Positions 55,501 to 63,963 of a DNA stretch of 64,000 nt are shown here, one piece after another (positions within the stretch are counted from its first letter, which is position 1; each line of letters begins with the position of its first letter). The stretch comes from a virus: IMG/VR virus record IMGVR_UViG_3300024054_000008, positions 118,740 through 182,739 of that record, one strand, 5' to 3'. Under the pieces are notes generated by a model. That model was not told the origin of the DNA and ran no database searches. It was given only the letters and a program-made list of their open reading frames with translations. The position numbers and the translations under genes are program-made.

Positions 55501-56349
55501 TCAGTTGGAGGTGGCACTTTCTTTCTTTTTGATGCGGACGGCCTTGCCGTCGGGAGTCTTCAGACAAAGACCGCTGTAGAACTTGTTGAGCAAGTCCCAC
55601 ACTTTTCGTTTCTCAGCCTTCGGGAAAACCATCCCCTTGTCGGTCTTCGAGAAGTACGTTGCCGGGAACGCCTGTCGGAATTCGTACGCCCAACGCGGAT
55701 TGTACTCGCTTTTCTTGATCCAAATTGCGAAGAAATTCGGGTTCCCCTCGGACTCTTTGATGGAAGCGATGCAAAGAGTCTCACGGAGCTTGGAAGCGAG
55801 AGTGTAGAAGCCCAACGCATCGAGAGCGTCCGTGCAGGCATCGTGCACTTCAGTACGCCGATTCAGAGAACAGATCCTCACGATCCCGTTCATGAGTTTG
55901 TGGGCGTGCCCCTTCTCGACACCACCAGCGTTCTTGACGAGGTAATCGACCAGATGCGGCCACTTTCCGAGCATGATCATGGCCTCGATCGGGTCGCAAG
56001 ATCCCTCCGGCTCTTCCGTGTAGCCCTTCTTTGAGCAGATCGGGCCAATTCCCCTTTGAACAGAGATGGCGTCCGTGAGCTTGAGACTGCAGTGGGCGCA
56101 GTGTGAGCAGACGCCTTCGAGTACGATCCGGTGTTTACGAGCGGCCTCGTCCAGCACATCCTGGCTGAACATGACGACCCCTTCGTAACCGGCCGGCGCT
56201 TCGCGCACCTTGTCCACTTCCTCCGGATTCAAAAGCGGGGCCTGCTCTGGGGGAACCTCTTCTTGCGGCAGAACCTGAAGCTGCTCCTGCTTGGAAGCCT
56301 GTTCCTTGTCGACCTCCTCGATCAAGTTCAGAAGCTCGTCATTGGTCAT
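55501..56349 (-). CDS. Zinc-finger hypothetical protein
   Basis: 282 residues behind GTATCGGCC...GGAGGT. Acidic Gln/Pro-rich N-terminus, then CSHCAHCSLKLTDAISVQRGIGPICSKKG, a zinc motif (C...C-x2-C...GIGP-x-C) known from several phage proteins of unknown role. The rest is helical with a basic end (IRIKKKESATSN). Confidence 0.65.
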   Translation of the reverse strand: MTNDELLNLIEEVDKEQASKQEQLQVLPQEEVPPEQAPLLNPEEVDKVREAPAGYEGVVMFSQDVLDEAARKHRIVLEGVCSHCAHCSLKLTDAISVQRGIGPICSKKGYTEEPEGSCDPIEAMIMLGKWPHLVDYLVKNAGGVEKGHAHKLMNGIVRICSLNRRTEVHDACTDALDALGFYTLASKLRETLCIASIKESEGNPNFFAIWIKKSEYNPRWAYEFRQAFPATYFSKTDKGMVFPKAEKRKVWDLLNKFYSGLCLKTPDGKAVRIKKKESATSN

Positions 56350-56594
56350 TGGTCACCTCCAACGGCCGATACGCCTGTGGCTTGTCGACTTGCGGCTAGG
56401 CATCTATATGCCAACTCTGTATGTGCTCTGTGCCCCGCACTTGTTTGGGCCTCTTCGGCACCACAATTCTTGCACTCTCTAATTGAGCCAAATCTTGATG
56501 TTTCTAGGAGTGTAACGATAGCGCTTTCCCACTCGGTCATTTCATGGGTTGGGTGCGGAACCCAGTCCTTTGAACACTGAATATCATCAGACAT
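56346..56594 (-). CDS. Hypothetical Cys-containing protein
   Basis: 82 residues with CKNCGAEEAQTSAGHRAHTELAYRC, fitting one zinc site. Its end lies inside the ribosome site and leader of the gene at 55501, so that leader can be translated. Confidence 0.52.
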   Translation of the reverse strand: MSDDIQCSKDWVPHPTHEMTEWESAIVTLLETSRFGSIRECKNCGAEEAQTSAGHRAHTELAYRCLAASRQATGVSAVGGDQ

Positions 56595-56597
56595 CAG

Positions 56598-56942
56598 TTA
56601 GCCTTTCGGCACCGCGTGAATCACTTCAAGAGAGAGAAGCTGCCCGAGGTTTGGGTTGTATGTGCGCCAAGCACCGCGGGTTTTCGAACCATCTTTGTTG
56701 ATGGTGTCTCTGGTATCTGCGAACACCCGTACGCAAAGGTCGCCCTTCTTGGACTCCCATACCTGAGAAAGCGCTCCGAGAACGTGGCGTTTCGCGATAC
56801 CCTCTTCGCGAACCGTCCGTTCGGCTTCGAGCAAAGCCCTCTCAGTTGGTTCTTTCCCAGCAAGGTAACTCAAAAAGAGCAGGCTCCCGGGGCCAACGTC
56901 TTTGAGGATCTCGCTCACATCATCGGCTGTCAAAACACGCAT
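56598..56942 (-). CDS. Hypothetical protein
   Basis: 114 residues from ATG 56942 with one of the best leaders (TATAGTAAACG, GAAGCCGCGGCTTC palindrome, GCGTATCGG, GGAGGT). MRVLTADDVSEILKDVGPGSLLFLSYLAGKEPTERALLEAERTV; C-terminal beta strands. No domain recognised. Confidence 0.6.
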   Translation of the reverse strand: MRVLTADDVSEILKDVGPGSLLFLSYLAGKEPTERALLEAERTVREEGIAKRHVLGALSQVWESKKGDLCVRVFADTRDTINKDGSKTRGAWRTYNPNLGQLLSLEVIHAVPKG

Positions 56943-57008
56943 CGTGCACCTCCATTGGCCGATACGCACGAGAAGCCGCGGCTTCCGTTTACTATAAAAT
57001 TACATCAA

Positions 57009-57515
57009 CTACAAATTCAGTAATTCTTCAGTTTTTTGTTCATTTGTAACTTTTTTCCAAACGTGCAATATTTTGTTTATGTGAATTTTACGATACGCTG
57101 CTTTTTGAAAAGCCGTTTCAATTTCAGATAGAACCCGTTCATTTTCATATTCATTGGATCTCTTTTTGATCAAAGACTGCATCTTCTTTGACTTATTAAA
57201 TTTAAGTTCTTTAGTGCTAATTGCACCTATAAATTCAGATGATTTATGTATTAACGTATTGTATGCTTTCGTGTTTTTAATTGTTGGTTGCGAGGCCCCG
57301 GCTGCTAATCTTAAAACGTTATACGCAACTGCATTAAGGTTCAAGCCTTTGTATTTAATAGTTCTTGATTTACTGAAGGAGAATGATCTTGTTTTGTCAT
57401 CTAATACCAGGGTAACCCTGGCTATTACGTATACTGTGCGGGAGTATCTGATATAGAACTTGACGTCCTGAATTCGGACGCGCGAAATTCTATCTGACAG
57501 CTCTCGCAGTTCCAT
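57009..57515 (-). CDS. Basic hypothetical protein with shared tail
   Basis: 168 residues, very basic (SKSRTIKYKGL, LKFNKSKKMQSLIKKRS), helical C-terminus ending NEQKTEELLNL. AT-rich. Long-family member by its end. Confidence 0.57.
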   Translation of the reverse strand: MELRELSDRISRVRIQDVKFYIRYSRTVYVIARVTLVLDDKTRSFSFSKSRTIKYKGLNLNAVAYNVLRLAAGASQPTIKNTKAYNTLIHKSSEFIGAISTKELKFNKSKKMQSLIKKRSNEYENERVLSEIETAFQKAAYRKIHINKILHVWKKVTNEQKTEELLNL

Positions 57516-57539
57516 ATCAGTCCTTGATCAAAGATTCCG

Positions 57540-57986
57540 TCATGATTCTATTACACTTTTGGTCGTTTGAAGCTGGCTTGCAAATTGGTTGATTTCTTTC
57601 TTGTGAGTCTTCCACCAACGACTATCCTTCAGTTCTTCACCAAGCATATTGCATATCGAATGTACAATAAATTTATCCCAATCATATTGAAATCTGTCCA
57701 TCAACTCTTGCATGAGCCAGTTGGCAAAATCAGCATTTTTTTGCTCGTGTCGGCTGTTTGATTGGACAACATCCAAAATAAAATTGACAAGTTCACATCT
57801 GTCATAAACCCACCGCCCAACGTCTTTGATTTGTCTAGAACCTTTAGTGTATTTAAGCATGTCTTCATAGCCAAATTTTTCAATTGTGTTGTAAATTTCA
57901 TCCCTTTTTGATATTACAACCCATTCAGCAATTGCCTCAGGCAGACCATGTAGGACTTGTTGTTTCCAGTATCCCTTATGCGCCAT
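57540..57986 (-). CDS. Helical hypothetical protein with shared tail
   Basis: 148 residues (MAHKGYWKQQVLHGLPEAIAEWVV), Trp-rich and helical, ending ASQLQTTKSVIES. Followed by a 24-nt gap, not an overlap. Upstream GGTGAGGCGTATCTGA is a shortened leader. Confidence 0.57.
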   Translation of the reverse strand: MAHKGYWKQQVLHGLPEAIAEWVVISKRDEIYNTIEKFGYEDMLKYTKGSRQIKDVGRWVYDRCELVNFILDVVQSNSRHEQKNADFANWLMQELMDRFQYDWDKFIVHSICNMLGEELKDSRWWKTHKKEINQFASQLQTTKSVIES

Positions 57987-58042
57987 TCAGATACGCCTCA
58001 CCGTCCAGTACGGACGAAAACCGGACAACTTCGGTCGCTCAA

Positions 58043-58642
58043 TCATTCTTCGATCACTGAACGTGCAAATTCTTCATGAACCAAATTTACAATTTCTTCT
58101 TCAGTTAGATAGCTTGAAACGTTCTTGAGTGTAGACCGAAGTGACGTTACGGCACCGCGTTTTTTGCGTTCTGGTTGTAATTTTAATTGATTTTCCATAA
58201 ACTTTTCAAGTCTTCTACTGGCGTCAGCTGAATTTTCATAATCTTTTATGAATTTCATAATCTTATCGTAATTGTCGTTTATAAGATCTTCACCGACGCC
58301 ATCTGTTAATGAGATTGCGATTAATCCGTTTGCTTCTTGAAAAGCCGAGAAGTCAAATTTTATATTTTTAGGAATTGTGTCATTCAGTTTTGATACACCA
58401 AGTAAACTTAAAGAATGTTTTGGTGTTGTTTTGAGAATATTCAATACAGCAAAATTTGTTTTCAATTCAACATACCCGATAAATTTGTAGTGTGGACCAA
58501 TCCGTGTAATTCTACCTTTTGGTTTCTTTGGGAGTTTGAAATTGGACCAAAATTCTTTTAACTCATTAATTACGATCTTATATTCATCAGATTTATACAT
58601 CAAATTGTATAAATCACTAGCTCCATACTCACGTTTTTTCAT
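58043..58642 (-). CDS. Long shared-tail family protein
   Basis: 199 residues. Beta middle (GRITRIGPHYKFIGYVELKTN), C-terminal RKKRGAVTSLRSTLKNVSSYLTEEEIVNLVHEEFARSVIEE, parallel to 54889 and 41678. ATGA overlap with the upstream gene. Confidence 0.6.
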   Translation of the reverse strand: MKKREYGASDLYNLMYKSDEYKIVINELKEFWSNFKLPKKPKGRITRIGPHYKFIGYVELKTNFAVLNILKTTPKHSLSLLGVSKLNDTIPKNIKFDFSAFQEANGLIAISLTDGVGEDLINDNYDKIMKFIKDYENSADASRRLEKFMENQLKLQPERKKRGAVTSLRSTLKNVSSYLTEEEIVNLVHEEFARSVIEE

Positions 58643-59358
58643 CCGGACCTCACCGCGTTGGTTTTTGCAAGATTTTGTGCATCTTGAACGTCCTCAATTT
58701 TGATAAAACCCAAATCTGCTTGGTTTCGTTTGGCAAAAGCATAAAGTTTTTTAGCATTAATCATGTTATTTTCACAAACCCTCAAGAAAGAAATCACATC
58801 ATTTGGGTTAATGTCCATCAAATCGAGATCTTTCAAAAAATACTCAAATTTCTTGACAAATTTTCTTCTTTCGCGATCAATGTTTTTTTGGTTGCTTGAC
58901 CATTCTTCAAAAATCGAATCTTTGTCTTTGATGATTCTTTTCTCAATTGATTTAACATCGTCAAGATGTTTCTTGGCTTTGTCTTCAATACCGTCCAAAA
59001 AGATGGCCCAAATTTGATGAGAAGAATGGATTAAACCGTCATGTCTAGTAGCATAGTATGAATTAAGTCTGGAAATATTAGTTGAAAAATTTGGGCTACT
59101 GTTTCTATCGAAAGAAAATGGATTGACCAAAATTTTGAAATTGTCGTGGACTAGAAAAATTTGTGGGATGATTGAAAAATTTTCTGAAACTGCAAAATCT
59201 CCAGTTTTGCTTTTTGAAATTTTTGGTTTCTTTTCTACAATTTTTCCAAATTCGATGGCTTGACGCCAACACCAAACTTCTTCCAAAATTTCATCTCGAA
59301 TACTTCTATCAGAGACATACGGGCCCATTTTCGCGCAAAATTCGTCAAAATCAACCAT
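58639..59358 (-). CDS. Hypothetical helical protein with shared tail
   Basis: 239 residues, helical, with a coiled-coil stretch (KKHLDDVKSIEKRIIKDKDSIFEEW) and end AQNLAKTNAVRSG. Overlaps the gene at 59351. Confidence 0.57.
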   Translation of the reverse strand: MVDFDEFCAKMGPYVSDRSIRDEILEEVWCWRQAIEFGKIVEKKPKISKSKTGDFAVSENFSIIPQIFLVHDNFKILVNPFSFDRNSSPNFSTNISRLNSYYATRHDGLIHSSHQIWAIFLDGIEDKAKKHLDDVKSIEKRIIKDKDSIFEEWSSNQKNIDRERRKFVKKFEYFLKDLDLMDINPNDVISFLRVCENNMINAKKLYAFAKRNQADLGFIKIEDVQDAQNLAKTNAVRSG

Positions 59359-59653
59359 CGAGAACCTCGTTTGAGATGTTCATTTCTTTCATGTGTTCGA
59401 TAGCCTCTTCCCTGCTGAAAAATACCATCGAGTCTTCGTAAGTGACTTGGGCTTCTCTGATCATATTTTCGAAGCTTTGATGAAGTTTGACACCAACGGA
59501 ATCAAGCGAATATTTGAAGCCAGGTGGATTGTTTTCTTGAAAATATACAACCCAGACAGTTTTCAAGGGGGAACGTTCCCTTCGACGAAGTTCGTTCTTC
59601 TCCCACCAAGAACCGGGTGGCGGAAGGCCCTTGCGCTTCCAATACGGAATCAC
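59351..59653 (-). CDS. Hypothetical protein with shared tail
   Basis: 100 residues from a GTG at 59653 (MIPYWKRKGLPPPGSWWEK), Trp/Pro-rich start, end NISNEVLDG. Upstream TATAGTCAACGGAAGC and CCGTATCG match the leader but GGAGGT is absent. Confidence 0.55.
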   Translation of the reverse strand: MIPYWKRKGLPPPGSWWEKNELRRRERSPLKTVWVVYFQENNPPGFKYSLDSVGVKLHQSFENMIREAQVTYEDSMVFFSREEAIEHMKEMNISNEVLDG

Positions 59654-59743
59654 GACTACTGAACGATACGGTCACCGTGCTGGCGCTTCCGTTGACTATA
59701 TAAATTTACGAAAATTTTAATTTTAACGAGTGTAGACTTAAAT

Positions 59744-60334
59744 GTGAAAGATTTCGGAAAATTTTCCGCCAAAACTAGTCGTGCTGATGTGCCCGAGAAG
59801 AACAATTACGCTAAAAATTTTGATAATACTTATAAATCTATGTTTGAGAGTCAAAGGAGACTCCTGTTGGAATTTCTGAATTCAGTTGAAAAGTTACAAT
59901 TCATAATTAATGACACCGGAAAATTTATTGGCGGGCAGAATAAATTTTTCGTTAGTTTTACTTTTCAAGACGCACATATTATTTTTAGAATTGGTGTAAA
60001 TTATAAAGAACGATTGATTTATGTTTACAAACAACATATTGTTGAACAAATTTTAAAAATAAATTGGTCCAACCAAAACATTCAATCATATTATTTTGTT
60101 AATGAACTCCAAAAAGAAATTTCTAAATTTATTGATTTTCTTGCTGAAAAAATTACTGAATTTGTCAATAGTGAAGATTTTAAAAATAAATTTGAAAAAT
60201 TCATAGAATCATATTATAGAGAAAGAACCATTGAATTTATAAAATTTTTAGATGATATTGGTCAACCATTTGATGGAGAACGCTTTTTAAACATACTAAA
60301 TGAAATTAAAAGTGAAGAGGTTTTAAAGTCATGA
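59744..60334 (+). CDS. Long shared-tail family protein, tandem copy 1
   Basis: 196 residues from a GTG at 59744. Shares with the next two genes a long helical end: FVNSEDFKNKFEKFIESY, GERFLNILNEIKSEEVLKS. AT-rich, heavily Lys/Phe/Asn. Coupled by ATGA to copy 2. Confidence 0.6.
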   Translation: MKDFGKFSAKTSRADVPEKNNYAKNFDNTYKSMFESQRRLLLEFLNSVEKLQFIINDTGKFIGGQNKFFVSFTFQDAHIIFRIGVNYKERLIYVYKQHIVEQILKINWSNQNIQSYYFVNELQKEISKFIDFLAEKITEFVNSEDFKNKFEKFIESYYRERTIEFIKFLDDIGQPFDGERFLNILNEIKSEEVLKS

Positions 60335-60888
60335 ATTTTGGAAAATTTCATTTCAAAGATGAGCCTATGAAATTCAAATTTTCTGATTCATATTTGAGAA
60401 CTGAATCTTACGAGGATAAGAGAGAGCTTGTAAAGAGTTTTTTTGAAAATGGAAAATCTTTAGACTCCATTATGTTCAATTTCCATGGAGAGGTATTGCT
60501 TGTTAAAATTAATGCAATTGGATTTTACGTCAATGTTTCGTTCAAAGAATGTTCGTTGCAGATGACTGACGCTGTTGAAGGTATTATTTTGAGTAGATGG
60601 GCTGACCCAACAGGAACGATCAAACCTAATAAGAGACTGGTTGCAGAAATTTCTGCTGAATTTCAAAAAGAGATTGATGATTTTCAAAAATGGCTTGCAA
60701 ATGAAATTACTATCTTTTTAAACAGTGATGAATTTGAAAAGTTATTGAATGACTTCCTACAAGATTCTTGCAAGAATCTGATTTCAGAATTATCTTATAA
60801 ATTTGAAATTTACGGTTTGAAACTCGAAAATGAATATCTTCTGGAAATACTTAATGAAGTTAAGAGTGAAGAAGTGATTGGATCATGA
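60331..60888 (+). CDS. Long shared-tail family protein, tandem copy 2
   Basis: 185 residues; FLNSDEFEKLLNDFLQ and YLLEILNEVKSEEVIGS match copy 1 closely at the C-terminus, while N-terminal halves differ. Tandem duplication followed by divergence. Confidence 0.6.
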   Translation: MNFGKFHFKDEPMKFKFSDSYLRTESYEDKRELVKSFFENGKSLDSIMFNFHGEVLLVKINAIGFYVNVSFKECSLQMTDAVEGIILSRWADPTGTIKPNKRLVAEISAEFQKEIDDFQKWLANEITIFLNSDEFEKLLNDFLQDSCKNLISELSYKFEIYGLKLENEYLLEILNEVKSEEVIGS

Positions 60889-61493
60889 TCGACGTGACTG
60901 AGGAAGTTGCTAAGAAACTTAGAGAGCAAGACTTATACAAAGAACTGTATGCTTTAGTTGAAAACCATTTAAATGATGTTACGTTTTATCCTGAAAATTA
61001 TTTGGTTGAATTTGAATTTTGGAACGAAGGGTCTGAAGTTTGGTTGAATTTGATTTGCGTTGAATTTAAATTTTCAAGAAATTCAAACTACAGATGTTGT
61101 GTTGCCGTAAATTTTGGTGGACAAAAATTTGCTTGGCGTCGAGATGTTGATGATTTTAACCCTGAAACCTCGAAAATTTTCAACTTACAAGATATTCCGA
61201 ATTTCAAAAATGTATATCAGCAACTTGCCTCTGCTAATCATGACATCCATTATTTATATCATAACTTCCTCGAAGGTGAGTTTGAACCACTTTTGAATGA
61301 ATTTTATGATAAATGTGTTAAAGAGGCCAAAAATTTTTACGATTCTGAACGGGGACAAAAAGCTATCAAGGATTGGAAAGTCAGAAAAGCTGAAAATTTC
61401 ATTTGGTCTATCAATAATGTCCAACCAACAGATTGTGAAGAATTTTATAAAATGATCAATGAAGCTTTTACCAAAGAAGTTATAAAGGAATAA
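60885..61493 (+). CDS. Long shared-tail family protein, tandem copy 3
   Basis: 202 residues, acidic N-terminus, beta middle (NYLVEFEFWNEGSEVWLNLI), end CEEFYKMINEAFTKEVIKE. Third of the tandem set, most divergent, with no following overlap. Confidence 0.6.
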   Translation: MIDVTEEVAKKLREQDLYKELYALVENHLNDVTFYPENYLVEFEFWNEGSEVWLNLICVEFKFSRNSNYRCCVAVNFGGQKFAWRRDVDDFNPETSKIFNLQDIPNFKNVYQQLASANHDIHYLYHNFLEGEFEPLLNEFYDKCVKEAKNFYDSERGQKAIKDWKVRKAENFIWSINNVQPTDCEEFYKMINEAFTKEVIKE

Positions 61494-61600
61494 TTTGTAA
61501 TAGGTTTATAATTTCCCTCAAATTATTCTGAAATATATGCCATATATTTGTGAAATTTACCTTATATATTTTTAAGTTGTAATATATTTCAGGATATTTT

Positions 61601-61828
61601 ATGTCAAGAAATAAAACAAAAAATCATAGACGAAAAAGAAAACTTAAAACAGCAATAAGAAGGTCTAAAGCTAAAATTCTTAGAATTTACTCGGACATGA
61701 TCAGATTTCGTCAAAATAAACCGCCTGACAATCTTATTAAGTTGGTTAATTTTGTTCAGCGTGAAGACCCAAAATTTGAAAATGAAATACTTGAACAAAT
61801 AAAAACTATGGAAATTATTTATTCATGA
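61601..61828 (+). CDS. Small basic protein with shared tail
   Basis: 75 residues: MSRNKTKNHRRKRKLKTAIRRSK then a helical part ending EQIKTMEIIYS. The basic arm suggests nucleic-acid binding. Coupled by ATGA to the next gene. Confidence 0.57.
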   Translation: MSRNKTKNHRRKRKLKTAIRRSKAKILRIYSDMIRFRQNKPPDNLIKLVNFVQREDPKFENEILEQIKTMEIIYS

Positions 61829-62064
61829 AAATTAAACTAATCAAACGGTCTAAACGAGTCGCCAAACCGGCCAAACGGTCCAAACGGGTCGCTAAAAGAA
61901 GAAAACGCAAAATAAATCGTTTGAAATCTGAAATATTTAAATTGAGAACAAACCCGTTTGCGTTTAAAAATGCCATTTTGGAAAGAGCAGAGGAAATAAT
62001 TTCACTTGATAAAAACAACTTATTTGCTAATGAATTGATAACAGATCATCTTTTGGATAGCTAG
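61825..62064 (+). CDS. Small basic protein with repeat and shared tail
   Basis: 79 residues. KRSKRVAKPAKRSKRVAKRRKRK contains an in-frame 10-residue duplication (30-bp repeat at about 61838-61897); then helices ending LITDHLLDS. Related in plan to the upstream gene. Confidence 0.57.
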   Translation: MKIKLIKRSKRVAKPAKRSKRVAKRRKRKINRLKSEIFKLRTNPFAFKNAILERAEEIISLDKNNLFANELITDHLLDS

Positions 62065-62468
62065 CGCTTTAACAAATTTTCTGTTTTAGCTTCATCAAGT
62101 GAAGCCTTGAATTGTTCAGTTGAAATTATTCCAGACTTATGTTCAGATTTATTGCCTTCAATGAAATTTTCAAACCCATTAAAAACTTTGTTTTCATCTT
62201 CATCCATAATATCTGAAGCAACCCCATCAGCTGTGAATATGTTTTCGATCAACTTATCCATACTTTTGGTGTCACTTAAATTATCATCATCATTGAATAT
62301 TTCTTGGAGCTTATCAGATTTTGATTTATTCAAATGATGTTGTTCGATTAATTTGTATTTATAAGACTTTATCAAATATTTTATAGCTTGCTCACGATTT
62401 TTTAACTTATGAATTGAAATAATTTCATTTAATATTTGAAGCTCGGCTGCCGAAAGCGAAATTTTCAT
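62061..62468 (-). CDS. Hypothetical helical protein with shared-like tail
   Basis: 135 residues. The N-terminus (LSAAELQILNEIISIHKLKNREQAIKYLIKSYKYK) resembles a ribbon-helix-helix-like DNA-binding segment; the middle is acidic (NDDDNLSDTKSMDK); end EAKTENLLKR. Convergent with the basic-protein gene. Confidence 0.57.
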   Translation of the reverse strand: MKISLSAAELQILNEIISIHKLKNREQAIKYLIKSYKYKLIEQHHLNKSKSDKLQEIFNDDDNLSDTKSMDKLIENIFTADGVASDIMDEDENKVFNGFENFIEGNKSEHKSGIISTEQFKASLDEAKTENLLKR

Positions 62469-62841
62469 ATCTCACATTACTTTGAATACTCCTCATATAA
62501 AATTACACTGAAATGATTTCAGTTGAAATATATCAAGCACAAACCAAAAAGAACTGAAGGCCAAAAAGGAAGCCGAAACCAAATTATGAACATATGCGAA
62601 AGATCCCAAAAAAGAAAAGAACGAAAAGCGAGAAGGTTTAACGACTTTGGTTGGGAAAGATTCATAAAATCTTGGGCTGGTAAAGCCTAATAGGAAAAAT
62701 CTTGGATAGGAAAAATCTTGGAAAGAATAGAAAAAGTTTCACGATCTCGATAGAAGTTTCCCATGAAATTTTGTTATTTGTACTTGGCCAGCAATTTCTT
62801 TGTAAATGTCCCAATTTAGTTAACGGACTGATAGACTAGTT
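62469..62841. other. Non-coding region with short tandem repeat
   Basis: No gene seen in 373 nt. It contains a 16-bp tandem repeat (TAGGAAAAATCTTGGA) at 62691-62722 with a weaker copy nearby, and a Lys/Glu-like purine-rich stretch (GAACTGAAGGCC..GGAAGCCG) with no open frame. It may hold an RNA or decayed gene. Confidence 0.5.
62691..62722. repeat. 16-bp tandem repeat, two copies
   Basis: TAGGAAAAATCTTGGA occurs twice without gap, with related AAAATCTTGGG 25 nt before. Non-coding. Confidence 0.85.
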
Positions 62842-63165
62842 TCATACTTCATTCAAACCAACGCCAAAGGCTTCCTGTACAACATCATTAACAAGTTTCC
62901 AGTCGTCCGGGTCAATTGGCCAATCAGGTATTTCAAAATCTGATCCATCTTTAGTTGGACTACCAGCCAAATCGTATTCCTTTACAAAACCGTTACAATT
63001 AACTCTAACCCGGTTTCCATCAAGAACAGTAACGGAACTATAATCAGAAGTTTCTTCATAATCCTCACTAACGTTGCTCCATTCGACTCTTAGCTGTTCC
63101 ATATTGGCTGATACAATTTTAGAACTAACATTTGCAACACGAATTGCCACTTTTCTAAAGTTCAT
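62842..63165 (-). CDS. Hypothetical protein
   Basis: 107 residues from ATG 63165 (MNFRKVAIRVANVSSK; ATG 63171 also possible). Beta N-terminus, acidic end (FEIPDWPIDPDDWKLVNDVVQEAFGVGLNEV). Divergent from the gene at 63241. Confidence 0.57.
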   Translation of the reverse strand: MNFRKVAIRVANVSSKIVSANMEQLRVEWSNVSEDYEETSDYSSVTVLDGNRVRVNCNGFVKEYDLAGSPTKDGSDFEIPDWPIDPDDWKLVNDVVQEAFGVGLNEV

Positions 63166-63240
63166 ATCCAATCAATTACATTAAAATTTCGGAACAATAG
63201 CTCCGCAAATCCAATCATTCGTTTTGTAAGTTAATTAGTC

Positions 63241-63483
63241 ATGATTTCTGTGAAATCTAAATTAGAAAAGCTCCTAACTAAAAATAATTTCAGTTCAATT
63301 TCACAAACATCTTGGTCAAAGAAGACACCACAAGGTCATAATCTAACCGTCACTCTATCGGATAAAATTCATCTCGAATGGCGTGATCGTGCCGGATTAA
63401 AAGAGGGCTGGATACAACAAACCTTTTCCTACACTTCATACGGTCTCAGAAAATTTTCGTCAATTCTGATGTCACTTTTGTAA
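63241..63483 (+). CDS. Hypothetical protein
   Basis: 80 residues (MISVKSKLEKLLTKNNFSSISQTSW), ending LRKFSSILMSLL. No domain recognised. First of a forward run to the window end. Confidence 0.52.
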   Translation: MISVKSKLEKLLTKNNFSSISQTSWSKKTPQGHNLTVTLSDKIHLEWRDRAGLKEGWIQQTFSYTSYGLRKFSSILMSLL

Positions 63484-63492
63484 TTTTCACAA

Positions 63493-63693
63493 ATGACACT
63501 CTTTGAATATGTTTTTGGCAGCAAAACCTACGCCATCTCCGTCAACGTCTTTGGCGTCCCAATACCAATGGGTTTCTACCAACGTTGGTTTCCCGCGTCT
63601 TTCCGACGTTGGTTGGTTAAACGAAATTTAAAATCCAGGAAACTCCACAAAAATAATTTTAAAGACGGACATCATGACAAACCTTCCAGATAA
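63493..63693 (+). CDS. Small basic hypothetical protein
   Basis: 66 residues (MTLFEYVFGSKTYAISVNVFG) with Trp/Arg middle FYQRWFPASFRRWLVKRNLKSRK. Overlaps the next small gene by 20 nt. Confidence 0.5.
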   Translation: MTLFEYVFGSKTYAISVNVFGVPIPMGFYQRWFPASFRRWLVKRNLKSRKLHKNNFKDGHHDKPSR

Positions 63694-63766
63694 TATAGAA
63701 ATTGCCAACACCATCATCAACGGACGGCCGGAAACGGACGAGCTGCGAAAGGCGGTGGGGAAGTGA
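63674..63766 (+). CDS. 30-residue protein
   Basis: MTNLPDNIEIANTIINGRPE then TDELRKAVGK, ending in a GTGA overlap. Its last 22 nt are identical to those of the next gene, so the RKAVGK end is duplicated. Confidence 0.5.
   Translation: MTNLPDNIEIANTIINGRPETDELRKAVGK
63745..63766 (+). repeat. 22-bp repeat at gene ends
   Basis: Identical to 63942-63963; both are the final codons of a gene plus its TGA, with the following gene starting at the overlapping GTG. Confidence 0.85.
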
Positions 63767-63963
63767 CGACGCAACGCGAAGCCTTCGTGATCCAGCCGGT
63801 GTGCTCGCGCTGTCACGTCAAGAATCGCGAAGTCGTTATCTTCCTATCCACCAACGACCCGAAGCGCGCGGGCCGTCCTGGTGCCGGGCGTTACGTTCGG
63901 CTCTGCGAGTCGTGCGTGCGATCTCTGCTGTCAGAGTTTTCGCGAAAGGCGGTGGGGAAGTGA
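63763..63963 (+). CDS. Zinc-type small protein
   Basis: 66 residues from a GTG at 63763 (MTTQREAFVIQPVCSRCHVKN). CSRC and CESC give a zinc ribbon; ends FSRKAVGK. GTGA overlaps at both ends. GC-rich. Confidence 0.6.
   Translation: MTTQREAFVIQPVCSRCHVKNREVVIFLSTNDPKRAGRPGAGRYVRLCESCVRSLLSEFSRKAVGK

Noticed and set aside
61838-61897. CRISPR-like repeats
   Set aside because: The copies are adjacent without spacers and encode a Lys/Arg duplication in a protein; no CRISPR array is present in the window.
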